NCBI GenBank assembly: GCA_052067355.1
Contig: JBQHQH010000001.1
Coordinates: forward strand, 1-64,000
DNA: 64,000 nucleotides
Reading direction: 5' to 3'
Origin: CABMKH01 sp040797625
GTDB taxonomy: Bacteria > Bacillota > Clostridia > Tissierellales > Tissierellaceae
This document shows, piece after piece, positions 31,977-41,342 of the stretch. The position numbers were made by a program, and so were the translations under genes. The notes beneath the pieces are model-generated. The model was given only the letters and a program-made list of their open reading frames with translations, was not told where the DNA came from and searched no databases. How positions within the stretch are numbered: position 1 is the stretch's first letter; each line of letters starts with the position of its first letter.

Positions 31977-32936
31977 CTAAATTGATAACAATTTTGTTGT
32001 TTCATACATATCTTCATCAAATTGTTTTTTAATATTTAATGCTTCTGTTATATCTAAATCTATTATATTATTGCATTTTGTACCTAAGGCTCTACCACCT
32101 TTTTCATCTAATAACAATTCTACAGCTTTTCTACCCATTTCGCTAGCTAATATTCGATCAAAAGTCGTAGGTGTCCCACCTCTCTGAATATGTCCCAGTA
32201 TAGTTACTCTAGTGTCTATGCCAGTACTTTCTCCTAAACTCTTGGCCACATCATATGCATTTCCTACTCCTTCAGCTAAAACTATTATATGATGTAATTT
32301 ACCTCTATTTCTACCATTTATCGCTTTTTTAATAACTTCATCCATATTAAATTCCATTTCAGGAACAATAATACTCTCAGCTCCTCCTGCAAGCCCAGCG
32401 TATAGGGCTATATCTCCACAATGCCTTCCCATTACCTCTATGATATTTGCCCTACCATGAGAACTAGAAGTATCCCTAATCTTACTTATTGCATCTACTA
32501 CTGTTTCCAAGGCAGTAAAAAAACCTATAGTATAATCAGTATATCCTAAGTCATTGTCAATAGTACATGGAATGCCTATAGTTGGAATTCCAGCATCGTT
32601 TAATGTCTTGCCCCCTCTTAAAGTACCATCTCCACCAAGCACTACTAATCCATCTATTCCAAATATCTTCAATACATTGACAGCCTTTTGTAATCCCTTT
32701 TCTGTCTGAAATTCATCAGATCTACTACTTCTCAACATGGTTCCACCTCTGTGGATGATATCTGCAACAGAAGATAGATTCATCTCTTCAATCTCTCCAT
32801 TTATCAATCCATTATAACCTTGTCTAATTCCCATTACCTTGACACCATGGTAAATGCTTGTCCTCACAACTGCCCTAATGGCAGCATTCATGCCAGGAGC
32901 ATCTCCTCCACTAGTTAATATACCTATAGTCTTCAT
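31977..32936 (-). CDS. pfkA: 6-phosphofructokinase
   Basis: A 319-residue ATP-dependent enzyme of the bacterial allosteric type. The ATP site opens IGILTSGGDAPGMNAAIR and VVLGGDGTLRGGKTL. The catalytic Asp is in CTIDNDLGYTDYTIGF, and substrate binding is in IEVMGRHCGDIALYAGLAG. It catalyses the committed step of glycolysis in the cytosol. It is followed at once by pyk and preceded by a small conserved gene and dnaE. Confidence 0.97.
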   Translation of the reverse strand: MKTIGILTSGGDAPGMNAAIRAVVRTSIYHGVKVMGIRQGYNGLINGEIEEMNLSSVADIIHRGGTMLRSSRSDEFQTEKGLQKAVNVLKIFGIDGLVVLGGDGTLRGGKTLNDAGIPTIGIPCTIDNDLGYTDYTIGFFTALETVVDAISKIRDTSSSHGRANIIEVMGRHCGDIALYAGLAGGAESIIVPEMEFNMDEVIKKAINGRNRGKLHHIIVLAEGVGNAYDVAKSLGESTGIDTRVTILGHIQRGGTPTTFDRILASEMGRKAVELLLDEKGGRALGTKCNNIIDLDITEALNIKKQFDEDMYETTKLLSI

Positions 32937-32957
32937 ATACTCCTCCTTAAATTCTAA

Positions 32958-33152
32958 TTATAATATTCCTAACTCTATCATGGAAACTTGAACATCTTCT
33001 GCCTCAAAACTTGGGGCTAAGATTTCATAGAGTTCTTCGCCTCCTTCATATGCAAAATATTTTATTTTAATGATAAATCCTTCAGCACGTAATTTTTCTT
33101 CAATTTCAATGGCATTTTCATAACCTGAGGCAACATAGATAGTCGTCCACAT
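32958..33152 (-). CDS. Small protein, DUF2007-like
   Basis: The ATG at 33152 lies behind a GGGGGAAGGG purine tract; an in-frame ATG at 33194 has none. The 64-residue product WTTIYVASGYENAIEIEEKL, then RAEGFIIKIKYF and AEDVQVSMIELGIL has the beta-alpha-beta pattern of the short DUF2007 'signal transducing' family, a tentative match. It sits between dnaE and pfkA on the same strand. Function unknown. Confidence 0.65.
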   Translation of the reverse strand: MWTTIYVASGYENAIEIEEKLRAEGFIIKIKYFAYEGGEELYEILAPSFEAEDVQVSMIELGIL

Positions 33153-33218
33153 TTGCCCTTCCCCCTTATGAGCTATTTTTTCATTATAGCACATATAGTT
33201 AGATAATACATCCTTCTT

Positions 33219-36200
33219 CTATACTATCTTAATGGAGTTCTTACCCAATAGCTGTTCTAACTCATATATAACCCTATTATCTTCAATATCAATCCATAGA
33301 GATCTATTGGCTACAAGGCTTTTATTTTCAGCTTCAAGGTATAAATACACTGGTATATCTCCAGGATATTTCTCCAAAATCAACTTTATATCATTAAATA
33401 TATCCTTAGGTTTCCCCTTTTCAATCTTTATATATGCATTATCAAATTTATACTTATTTAAAGAGGATATCCTTTCACAGATTATCTTCGGCTCTTCCAC
33501 CTCAGATATACTAAGTCTTCCATCTATAACTACAAGCCCATCTTCTTTTAATAAGCTATTATACCTTTCATAGGTCTTTGGAAATACTATGCATTCTATA
33601 GCACCATATATATCTTCTATAGTTAAAAATGCCATCATATTATTATTCCTAGTTATCTTATCCTTTTTTTCTACTATGATTCCTCCGATTTTAACTTTCT
33701 GGCCATCTCTCGCTCCTTGTACATTATCAGCCCCTTCACCTAGTTCTGCAAATATCTCTGAAGTATTGATATTAGAAACCATAGACAATTCCTTTTTATA
33801 TGGTTCCAAAGGATGTCCAGATACATATATACCCAATATTTCCTTTTCCATGAACAATAATTTTTTCTGTGGAAATTCATTAAGTCTTGGTAGATTATCA
33901 TTATTATCAACATCTTCTATAGAGTCAAATATGGAAAACTGTCCCTCTATATTCCGCTTTCTATCTGCATGTATGCCATCTATAGTCTTATCATATATAG
34001 CCAAGAGTTGTGCTCTATTGGCTCCCAATCCATCCATAGCACCAGATTTTATTAGACTTTCTACAGCTCTCTTATTCATAACTGTAGAATCTACCTTCTC
34101 TATTCTCTCAATGAAATCTGTAAAACTTGTAAATCTTCCAGACTGCCTAGCCTTTACCAATGCAGTAATAAAATTCCCTCCCACATTTTTAACTGCAGTA
34201 AGTCCAAATCTAATCTTACCTTGAGATACAGTAAACTTATGGTAAGACTCATTTATATCTGGCGGTAAAATATCTATTCCCAATCTCTTGCATTCTTGAA
34301 TATATAGAGATACAGTATTGGTATTTCCCATGATAGAAGATATCTGTGCCGCCATAAACTCTACTGGATAATAATACTTTAACCAAGCTGTTCTATAAGC
34401 TATGACTGCATATGCCGCTGAATGAGATTTGTTGAAGGCATAATTGGCAAAATCTATCATCAAATCATATATCCTATTTGCAGACTCTTCATCTACTCCA
34501 TTTCTTATTGCACCTTTAGTTATGACATTACCATCCTCATCTAGCTGACCATAGATAAAGTTCTTTCTCTCCTCTTCCATGACATCCATTTTCTTTTTAC
34601 TCATGGCACGACGCACTAAGTCTGCCTGTCCCATGGAATAGCCGCCAATATCCCTTACAATTTGCATTACCTGCTCCTGATATACTATACATCCATATGT
34701 TACATCTAAGATGTTTTCAAGTTTAGGATGTATGTATTTTATCTTGCTAGGATCATGCTTGCACTCTATAAATGTAGGAATTTGATTCATAGGACCTGGC
34801 CTAAATAGAGAGTTAGCTGCTATTAAGTTCTCAAACACATTTGGCTTTAATTCTTTTAAAAATGCTCTCATCCCCGGACTTTCAAATTGAAATACACCTA
34901 AAGTCTCAGCCTTTGCAAACATCTCCAATACTTTGGGATCATCATAGGTAAATTTATCAAAATCTATTTGAACATCATGATTTTCCTGAATTAGATTTAC
35001 TGCATCTCTAATTACTGTTAAAGTCCTAAGTCCTAAAAAATCCATCTTTAAGAGCCCTAGTTCTTCTAATTCTACCATATTAAATTGAGTAGTAATAGCA
35101 TCCCCGTTTCTTAAAAGTGGAACATAGTTAGTCACTGGCTCCTTTGAAATAACCACTCCTGCTGCATGAGTAGAAGTATGTCTTGGCAGACCCTCTACTG
35201 CCATGGCATAGTCTATCAATCTCTTTACACTATTGTTATTCTTATATTCTTCCAGAAGTGTATTATTTACATCTAAGGCCTTTTGTATAGTCATACCTAG
35301 ATCTGTAGGTATCTGTTTAGCTATGTAGTCTACTTCTCCATATGGCATATCTATTGCTCTACCTACATCTCTAATAGCTCCTCTAGCTGCCATAGTACCA
35401 AAAGTAACTATTTGAGCTACTCTATCAGCTCCATATTTCTCCACCACATATTGGATTACTTCTTCTCTTCTCTCATAGCAAAAATCTATATCAATATCCG
35501 GCATAGTAACCCTATCTGGATTTAAAAATCGCTCAAAGATTAGACCATATTTCAATGGATCTATGTCTATAATTCCAAGCCCATATGATACTATACTGCC
35601 TGCTGCTGAACCTCTACCGGGTCCTACCATTATTCCATTGTCCTTGGCAAACTTAATGAAGTCCCAAACTATTAGAAAATAATCAGTATATCCCATATTT
35701 ATTATGGTATCAAACTCATACTGAAACCTTGCCATTATATCTTCTGTAAGCTCTTCATACCTTTCTTTAAGTCCATTTAAAACCAGTTCCTTTAAATATT
35801 CTACATTAGTATACCCTTCTGGGATCTCATATTTAGGAAGATGCAATGTATCAAAGTCCAGCTCTACATTACATCTTTCTCCTATCTTTACTGTATTTTC
35901 TATGGCCTTACTCTGATCTTTAAATATCTCTCTCATCTCTTGAGGGGATTTTAAATAGAATTGATCTGTAGGAAACTTCATCCTATTTTCATCTTGGATG
36001 GTTTTACCAGTTTGAATACACAATAATACATCATGAACTATAGCATCTTCTTTATTTAAATAGTGGACATCATTTGTAGCTACTAAGGAAATATTTGTCT
36101 CTTCACTTATTTGTATCAATCTATTATTTACTTCTATCTCTTCTTTTAAGCCCTGATCCTGTAGCTCTAGAAAGAAATTATCTTCTCCAAATATATCTCT

Positions 36201-36692
36201 ATATTCCAATGCAGTTCTCTTAGCCTTCTCATAGTTATTATCTAAAAGATACTGTTGCACTTCTCCACCTAGACATGCAGAAAGAGCTATTATACCTTTA
36301 CTATATTTTCGTAATACCTCCTTATCTACTCTAGGCTTATAATAGAATCCATTGACATATCCTTCAGACACTATCTTCATGAGATTTTGATAACCCTCAT
36401 TATTCTCAGCTAATAAGACTAGATGATATTGGCTTTTATCTTTAGGTTCTCTTTCAGTGTATCTATTTATAGCCATGTATACTTCTGAGCCCAATATAGG
36501 TTTAATACCCTGTTTTTTGGCCTCTTTGTAGAATTGGACAACTCCAAACATAGAACCATGATCAGTAATTGCTATAGATTTCATACCTAATTCCTTAGTT
36601 CTACTGACTAAGTCTTTAATCTTAATAGATCCGTCTAATAGACTAAACTCCGTGTGTACATGTAAATGAACAAATCCATCATTATTATTCAT
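33219..36692 (-). CDS. dnaE: DNA polymerase III alpha subunit (DnaE type)
   Basis: The ATG at 36692 follows GAAAGGAT; 14 in-frame codons upstream are not needed. The 1,157-residue polymerase has the N-terminal PHP domain (GFVHLHVHTEFSLLDGSIK) and the palm catalytic aspartates in PDIDIDFCYERREEV with GPGRGSAAGSIVSYGLGI nearby. The finger region has RRAMSKKKMDVMEEER, then come the helix-hairpin-helix and a C-terminal OB fold (KVKIGGIIVEKKDKITRNN). No 3'-5' exonuclease domain is inserted, so it is the DnaE and not the PolC type. In Firmicutes DnaE extends primers for PolC. Confidence 0.97.
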   Translation of the reverse strand: MNNNDGFVHLHVHTEFSLLDGSIKIKDLVSRTKELGMKSIAITDHGSMFGVVQFYKEAKKQGIKPILGSEVYMAINRYTEREPKDKSQYHLVLLAENNEGYQNLMKIVSEGYVNGFYYKPRVDKEVLRKYSKGIIALSACLGGEVQQYLLDNNYEKAKRTALEYRDIFGEDNFFLELQDQGLKEEIEVNNRLIQISEETNISLVATNDVHYLNKEDAIVHDVLLCIQTGKTIQDENRMKFPTDQFYLKSPQEMREIFKDQSKAIENTVKIGERCNVELDFDTLHLPKYEIPEGYTNVEYLKELVLNGLKERYEELTEDIMARFQYEFDTIINMGYTDYFLIVWDFIKFAKDNGIMVGPGRGSAAGSIVSYGLGIIDIDPLKYGLIFERFLNPDRVTMPDIDIDFCYERREEVIQYVVEKYGADRVAQIVTFGTMAARGAIRDVGRAIDMPYGEVDYIAKQIPTDLGMTIQKALDVNNTLLEEYKNNNSVKRLIDYAMAVEGLPRHTSTHAAGVVISKEPVTNYVPLLRNGDAITTQFNMVELEELGLLKMDFLGLRTLTVIRDAVNLIQENHDVQIDFDKFTYDDPKVLEMFAKAETLGVFQFESPGMRAFLKELKPNVFENLIAANSLFRPGPMNQIPTFIECKHDPSKIKYIHPKLENILDVTYGCIVYQEQVMQIVRDIGGYSMGQADLVRRAMSKKKMDVMEEERKNFIYGQLDEDGNVITKGAIRNGVDEESANRIYDLMIDFANYAFNKSHSAAYAVIAYRTAWLKYYYPVEFMAAQISSIMGNTNTVSLYIQECKRLGIDILPPDINESYHKFTVSQGKIRFGLTAVKNVGGNFITALVKARQSGRFTSFTDFIERIEKVDSTVMNKRAVESLIKSGAMDGLGANRAQLLAIYDKTIDGIHADRKRNIEGQFSIFDSIEDVDNNDNLPRLNEFPQKKLLFMEKEILGIYVSGHPLEPYKKELSMVSNINTSEIFAELGEGADNVQGARDGQKVKIGGIIVEKKDKITRNNNMMAFLTIEDIYGAIECIVFPKTYERYNSLLKEDGLVVIDGRLSISEVEEPKIICERISSLNKYKFDNAYIKIEKGKPKDIFNDIKLILEKYPGDIPVYLYLEAENKSLVANRSLWIDIEDNRVIYELEQLLGKNSIKIV

Positions 36693-36749
36693 AGTGATAT
36701 CCTTTCTTATTTCATATATAGTATATTTTATCATATTAGTATAAAAAAT

Positions 36750-36770
36750 AAAGGCTACTTAAGAGCCTTT
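36750..36770 (-). terminator. Terminator between the GrdX-like gene and dnaE
   Basis: AAAGGCT and AGCCTTT flank ACTTAAG, followed on the minus strand by TTATTTTTTAT, immediately after the GrdX-like stop. dnaE therefore probably has its own promoter. Confidence 0.75.
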
Positions 36771-36771
36771 A

Positions 36772-37155
36772 CTAATATTGATGAATTTTTATTGTGTTCT
36801 CAATTAAAGACAAGTCTATAGTTCTAAAATCATCTAAGACCTTCTCTGTCCAATTTGGTGTAGGTCTATTATTTAGAAATTTTCTAGCCGTAGATATACT
36901 CTCTTCTATTATGTTCAAACTATCTATATCTAAGTCCTTTATCTCTTTAGAGATCATTATAGTCTTATAAGGTGTTTCATTAGGTTTTATACTACCAGAT
37001 AGAGGATGGGTAAGTAGCATATGTCCCTTGTGAATCTTGTCCCTAGCCAACTCTAGAATACCCATATAGTCAATATCTTCATCATATATTATTTCCATAT
37101 GATCTTTATATCTATCCCATACATACCTGTTGTTAGTTATCAATAAAATAGACAT
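36772..37155 (-). CDS. GrdX-family protein
   Basis: A 127-residue protein resembling GrdX, found in the glycine/sarcosine/betaine reductase operons of amino-acid fermenters. The family core is plain: LLITNNRYVWDRYKD at the start, then IHKGHMLLTHPLSGSIKPNE followed by TPYKTIMIS. No reductase gene (grdA-E) is in the window, so this copy serves elsewhere or is a paralogue. It overlaps the HPr stop by one base and is the last gene of the whiA-HPr unit before a terminator. Biochemical function is unknown. Confidence 0.8.
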   Translation of the reverse strand: MSILLITNNRYVWDRYKDHMEIIYDEDIDYMGILELARDKIHKGHMLLTHPLSGSIKPNETPYKTIMISKEIKDLDIDSLNIIEESISTARKFLNNRPTPNWTEKVLDDFRTIDLSLIENTIKIHQY

Positions 37156-37421
37156 TATATATTTTCCAATCCTGTGTCTATAAGTTTTCCTAATGCATCT
37201 ACTGCATCTTTTTCATCTCTACCTTTAGCTATTATAGTGATCTCCTCTCCATGAAATGCACCTAAAGACATAATCCCTATGATACTCTTTCCATTTACCT
37301 TATTTCCTTGGAATTCAATCTCAATATCACTCTCAAATTTATTCGCCTCTTGCACAAACATAGCTGCTGGTCTTGCATGTAATCCCTCCGGATTTTTTAA
37401 AATTAAACTTACCTTTTCCAT
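37155..37421 (-). CDS. HPr-family phosphocarrier protein
   Basis: 88 residues, the standard HPr length. His15 in NPEGLHARPAAMF accepts phosphate from enzyme I, and Ser46 in NGKSIIGIMSLGA is the site for HPr kinase. Because both residues are present, this is HPr-like and not Crh. The kinase/phosphorylase gene is at 48426-49364 in this window. It overlaps the whiA stop by one base, so the two are translationally coupled. Confidence 0.92.
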   Translation of the reverse strand: MEKVSLILKNPEGLHARPAAMFVQEANKFESDIEIEFQGNKVNGKSIIGIMSLGAFHGEEITIIAKGRDEKDAVDALGKLIDTGLENI

Positions 37422-38374
37422 TATTTCACCCCTCTCAATTCTTCTGCTAATTCTTCTATTTTTCTAAACCTATGATTCACCCCTGATTTCCCCACTGGAG
37501 GATCAAGCATCATGCCTATTTCTTTCAGTGTAGCCTCCCTATTATTTAGACGTATCTCTGCCACTTCCCTTAGATTTGGAGGCAATTTATGAAGTCCCAT
37601 ATATCTTTGTATAGTTTCTATATGCTCTACCTGTCTCATAGAGGCATTTATTGTCTTACTAAGATTTGCAGTTTCACAGTTTACAATCCTATTTATATTG
37701 TTTCTCACATCTTTCAAGACTCTAATATTTTCCAACTTCAATAGGGCTTGATGAGCTCCCATGATATTCAATAAATCGGCAATTTGTTCTCCTTCCTTAA
37801 TATAGACAATAAAATTATCTTTTCTATTGACTATCTTAGAATTGAGACCAAAAGAATTTATTATATCCGATAGATCTTCACTATGTTCTTCATTATTAGT
37901 TACAAACTCCAAATGATAGGTCTTTTCAGGATTGCTAATAGAGCCTCCGCCTAAGAATGAACCCCTAATATAGGATCTCTTACAGCATCTTTCACGTATT
38001 ATGCCTTCCTGAACCTTATAATTTGGATTAAAGATATTTATATTGTCTTCATCTATAAATCCTACATCTATCAATATCTTTTTAGATATATCACTATTAT
38101 TGACTATTATGAGATAATTATTATTCTTCTTCAATTGCCTATTTCGTCTAACTACTACTTCTATATCTCCATCATACATCTCTCTTAAGATTGTAAAGAT
38201 TCTCCTAGCAATAGCTGCATTTTCTGTTACTAATCTTAAATTTAATTTTCCCATCTTCTGAATTCTAATAGTCCCACACATTTTAATTATACCAGCTAAT
38301 TCTGCTAATTTGCAACAATGATCTGTAATTGGTATTCTGGAAAGTTCATTTTTTGTCGTTGAAGAAAATGACAC
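37421..38374 (-). CDS. whiA: WhiA-type DNA-binding protein
   Basis: A 317-residue regulator with an N-terminal LAGLIDADG-homing-endonuclease-like fold (SFLGGGSISNPEKTYHLEF at about 135) and a C-terminal helix-turn-helix (LREVAEIRLNNREATLKEIG, then VGKSGVNHRFRKIEELAEEL). In Firmicutes it affects cell division and chromosome segregation, and in Streptomyces sporulation. The order NUDIX-whiA-HPr is a usual Firmicute arrangement. Confidence 0.95.
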   Translation of the reverse strand: MSFSSTTKNELSRIPITDHCCKLAELAGIIKMCGTIRIQKMGKLNLRLVTENAAIARRIFTILREMYDGDIEVVVRRNRQLKKNNNYLIIVNNSDISKKILIDVGFIDEDNINIFNPNYKVQEGIIRERCCKRSYIRGSFLGGGSISNPEKTYHLEFVTNNEEHSEDLSDIINSFGLNSKIVNRKDNFIVYIKEGEQIADLLNIMGAHQALLKLENIRVLKDVRNNINRIVNCETANLSKTINASMRQVEHIETIQRYMGLHKLPPNLREVAEIRLNNREATLKEIGMMLDPPVGKSGVNHRFRKIEELAEELRGVK

Positions 38375-38384
38375 ATAATCACCC

Positions 38385-38798
38385 CTAATTAATTCTTTCC
38401 ATTATATTTAGACTTTTATGGATTATTTTCCTTTCGTCTTCATATCTCACAATCTTCTTTGCCTTATCCATATGGACAAATTTGGCATCTATAAATCCCT
38501 CTTTTTTCTGGGGAATGCAATTCATATTATTTGACTTCATAAGGTACCAATGGACAGTTTTATAAACGATTTCATCTTCTTTTATACTATTATAGTTATA
38601 ATTTATCTTGCCTATATATTGAACTATCTCTCCTTTGACTCCTGATTCCTCGAATACCTCTCTAAGAGCAGCAGTCTGAAGTTCCTCTCCTTTTTCTACT
38701 CTTCCCTTTGGCAAAACCCAATCTCCATTATATTTTCTCAGTAACAAGATAGCATTGCCAAATACTACCACACCTCCAGAACTTACTTCTGTTAACAT
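38385..38798 (-). CDS. NUDIX hydrolase
   Basis: The ATG at 38798 has AGGAG eight bases upstream, giving 137 residues. The NUDIX box is complete: GRVEKGEELQTAALREVFEE followed by SG, with the preceding WVLPK. The N-terminal SSGGVVVFGNAILLLRKYNG is typical of MutT/Ap4A-type enzymes. It hydrolyses a nucleoside diphosphate linked to another group; the substrate is not predictable. It precedes whiA by ten bases. Confidence 0.9.
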   Translation of the reverse strand: MLTEVSSGGVVVFGNAILLLRKYNGDWVLPKGRVEKGEELQTAALREVFEESGVKGEIVQYIGKINYNYNSIKEDEIVYKTVHWYLMKSNNMNCIPQKKEGFIDAKFVHMDKAKKIVRYEDERKIIHKSLNIMERIN

Positions 38799-38941
38799 GT
38801 TACCAACTCCTGATACATTCATTTAAAGTCTGTATTCTAAATATTATATCAATTATACTATATCTTTCCAATTATTTGTTAAAATTTTTTTGTAAATATA
38901 ATCACCTAAACAGGGTACAATATATTTGCGAGGTGATTTTG

Positions 38942-39448
38942 ATGATTAACGAAAAATTTTTAATAAATTTACAAGGAAAAAACTATGTGACCTATGAAGG
39001 CCTTTTAGACTTAGCTCATCAAAAGGGCTTACAGTCCATAGTCGTAGATATACTTCAAATACCAAGTAGAGAGAACAATATGGTAGCCATATGCAAAGCA
39101 AATGCTAGTACAGAAAAAGAAAACTTTGTAGACATTGGGGATGCCAGTCCTCAATCTGTAAATTCAGCTTTGATCCCCCACATTATTCGAATGGCTTCTA
39201 CTAGGGCAAAAGCTAGAGCCCTTAGAGATCTTACTAATATAGGTATGACTTCTATTGAGGAGTTATCCTTTGAAGAACCTACAGCTGAAGATGATGAAAT
39301 ATATCAAGGAGAACCACCTACAAAGCGCCAACTGGATACCTTAAAGAAATTAGCAGAAGAAGCTAATTACCAAGTAAATTATGAAACCCTGACTAAGAGA
39401 TCTGCCGGAAATCTCATAGCTAAATTTATTGAAGATAAGAAAAAGTGA
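38942..39448 (+). CDS. Putative single-strand annealing-like protein (ERF/Rad52-type)
   Basis: The ATG at 38942 follows GAGGTGA; 22 codons before it are probably untranslated. The 168-residue protein opens INEKFLINLQGKNYVTYEGL LDLAHQKGLQ, followed by beta strands (VVDILQIPS, MVAICKANAS) and a helix HIIRMASTRAKARALRDLTN, then IGMTSIEEL. A Cys- or Ala-x-T-R-A-x-x-R-A-L helix after a small beta sheet is characteristic of ERF and Rad52-like phage annealing proteins. The C-terminal 45 residues may form a small helical domain. It is on the opposite strand to the genes on both sides. The assignment is by motif only. Confidence 0.6.
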   Translation: MINEKFLINLQGKNYVTYEGLLDLAHQKGLQSIVVDILQIPSRENNMVAICKANASTEKENFVDIGDASPQSVNSALIPHIIRMASTRAKARALRDLTNIGMTSIEELSFEEPTAEDDEIYQGEPPTKRQLDTLKKLAEEANYQVNYETLTKRSAGNLIAKFIEDKKK

Positions 39449-39482
39449 GTATGATATATGCCTATATCGTACTCTTTTTCTT
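39438..39482. terminator. Shared bidirectional terminator of convergent genes
   Basis: AAGAAAAAGTGAGTATGATA pairs with TATATCGTACTCTTTTTCTT (few mismatches) and covers the stop codons of both the annealing-like gene and yvcK. Each arm supplies the T run for one direction. Confidence 0.7.
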
Positions 39483-40457
39483 ACATATATCTATTAATAA
39501 TTGACTCAATTTTATATTGTCATGGCGAATATAGTCTTTTTTTACGTCTATGAGATTTTCCTCTATAATCTCAATATTTCTACTCCGCAAAATACTCCTA
39601 TGTTCATCATTTAAAACTACTGGCGTAGATCCATCAGTTATATATTTAGATAATGTCTCTTCAGGAATCTCTTCTACATTGGCTATTACATAGTCCAAAA
39701 AATCTGGTCTACTATGGCTTAATATAGCCTCTACATGATCTAGTAAATCATATCCATCTGTCTCTCCAGGTTGAGTCATTACATTGCTTATATACACTTT
39801 AGGCGCCTCAGATTTATATATCTTATTTACTATATCGTTGATTAATAGATTTGGAATTACAGATGTATATAAGCTACCTGGTCCCAATACTATTAGATCT
39901 GCCTCTCGAATAGCTTCCATAGATTCTTCTAGAGGGTTGGATATCTTAGGATCTATAAATACATTCTTTATTCTACCAGATCTCTTGTATACTTCTATTG
40001 GGATATTGGATTCCCCTTCTATGATCTCCCCATTCTCTAATTCAGCAAATAGCCTTACTTTCTCCAAAGTCATTGGATAGACTCTACCAGTTATAGCTAA
40101 TACATTACTAGCTTCCTTTATTGCCATTTCAAAGCTACCATATATTCCATTCATAGCCGCTATAAATAGATTTCCAAAACTCTGTCCCTTTAGTCGTCCA
40201 TTGTCAAATCTATATTGAAGCAGTTTTTCCATAGTAGGCTCTGTATTTGCCAAGGCTAATAGACAAGCCCTAAGATCTCCAGGAGGCAACATACCTAAGT
40301 CTTCTCTAAGAATTCCAGAGCCCCCACCATCGTCTGCTACAGTGACTATAGCTGTAATATTGGCAGTATATCTCTTTAATCCACGTAAAAGTATGGATAA
40401 CCCAGTGCCACCTCCTATTACTACTACTTTAGGTCTATCTAATAATATATCTCTCAT
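39462..40457 (-). CDS. yvcK: YvcK/GlmR family (CofD-like) protein
   Basis: A 331-residue cytosolic protein of the CofD/2-phospho-L-lactate-transferase fold that binds UDP-GlcNAc and steers carbon to cell-wall precursors (GlmR). Hallmarks are VVVIGGGTGLSILLRGLK, TVADDGGGSGILRED, LQYRFDNGRLKGQSFGNLFI and ADLIVLGPGSLYTSVIPNLL. It follows rapZ by 22 bases on the same strand. The stop codon lies inside the shared terminator at 39438-39482. Confidence 0.95.
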   Translation of the reverse strand: MRDILLDRPKVVVIGGGTGLSILLRGLKRYTANITAIVTVADDGGGSGILREDLGMLPPGDLRACLLALANTEPTMEKLLQYRFDNGRLKGQSFGNLFIAAMNGIYGSFEMAIKEASNVLAITGRVYPMTLEKVRLFAELENGEIIEGESNIPIEVYKRSGRIKNVFIDPKISNPLEESMEAIREADLIVLGPGSLYTSVIPNLLINDIVNKIYKSEAPKVYISNVMTQPGETDGYDLLDHVEAILSHSRPDFLDYVIANVEEIPEETLSKYITDGSTPVVLNDEHRSILRSRNIEIIEENLIDVKKDYIRHDNIKLSQLLIDICKKKSTI

Positions 40458-40479
40458 TTTATATAATACTCTCCTTATT

Positions 40480-41331
40480 CTATCTCAAATCTCGATGGCT
40501 TATTAAAGCTCTATGTCCATTAGATTTAAGTATAGATCCAATTTTGTTGGCTATTGCTACAGATCTATGAAATCCACCTGTACAGCCTATACCTACTACT
40601 AATTGAGTCTTACCTTCATCTATATAAAACGGTATCAAAAATTCTAACATCTCAACTACCTTCGATACAAATATATTAGTTTGAGGCCATTTAAATACAT
40701 AGTTTTTTACCTGTTCATTTTGACCTGATATTTCCTTTAGTTCTGGTATATAATAGGGATTTGGTAAAAACCTTACATCAAAGATCAAGTCCCCATCCAT
40801 CAACATACCATTTTTAAATCCAAAAGAAGTTACCAATATTGAGAGTTTTCTCTTCTCTCCACCTTCTAGGAAGATATTGTATAATTCCTCTTTTAACATT
40901 CCTATAGTCAATTTAGAGGTATCTATTATATAGTATGCTCTATCTTTGATTTCCTCCAATAGTTTTCTCTCTTCCCTTATTCCATCTATAATACTTCCTT
41001 CTGGTTTTAGTGGATGTGGTCTTCTCAATTCTTTATATCTCTTTATAAGAGTATTATCTAATGCATCTAAAAACAATATCTTATATCCTATGCCCTTATC
41101 TGTTAAATCTTCTAAGGATTTAAACAGACTATGGAAAAACTCTCCTCCCCTAATGTCCACTACTACTGCAACTTTTTCTATAGGCTTTTTAGACTCATAG
41201 CAAAGTTCAGCAAAATTAGGTAATAGTGCTGGAGGAAGGTTGTCCATACAATAATACCCCATATCCTCCATTACCTTCATAGCCTGAGATTTTCCTGCTC
41301 CTGACATTCCTGTAATCACTAAAAACTCCAT
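40480..41331 (-). CDS. rapZ: RapZ/YvcJ nucleotide-binding protein
   Basis: A 283-residue P-loop ATPase. The Walker A is GMSGAGKS at 8-15 and the C-terminal domain carries GCTGGFHRSVAIANKIG. In E. coli RapZ feeds a small RNA to RNase E to control GlmS; in Firmicutes YvcJ affects competence and wall metabolism. It is the middle of the murB-PHP-rapZ-yvcK run, consistent with cell-wall precursor control. Confidence 0.95.
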   Translation of the reverse strand: MEFLVITGMSGAGKSQAMKVMEDMGYYCMDNLPPALLPNFAELCYESKKPIEKVAVVVDIRGGEFFHSLFKSLEDLTDKGIGYKILFLDALDNTLIKRYKELRRPHPLKPEGSIIDGIREERKLLEEIKDRAYYIIDTSKLTIGMLKEELYNIFLEGGEKRKLSILVTSFGFKNGMLMDGDLIFDVRFLPNPYYIPELKEISGQNEQVKNYVFKWPQTNIFVSKVVEMLEFLIPFYIDEGKTQLVVGIGCTGGFHRSVAIANKIGSILKSNGHRALISHRDLR

Positions 41332-41342
41332 ATTATCACCAC

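Noticed and set aside
33589..34224. Plus-strand 211-codon frame opposite dnaE
   Set aside because: Antisense to conserved polymerase sequence and without a ribosome binding site.
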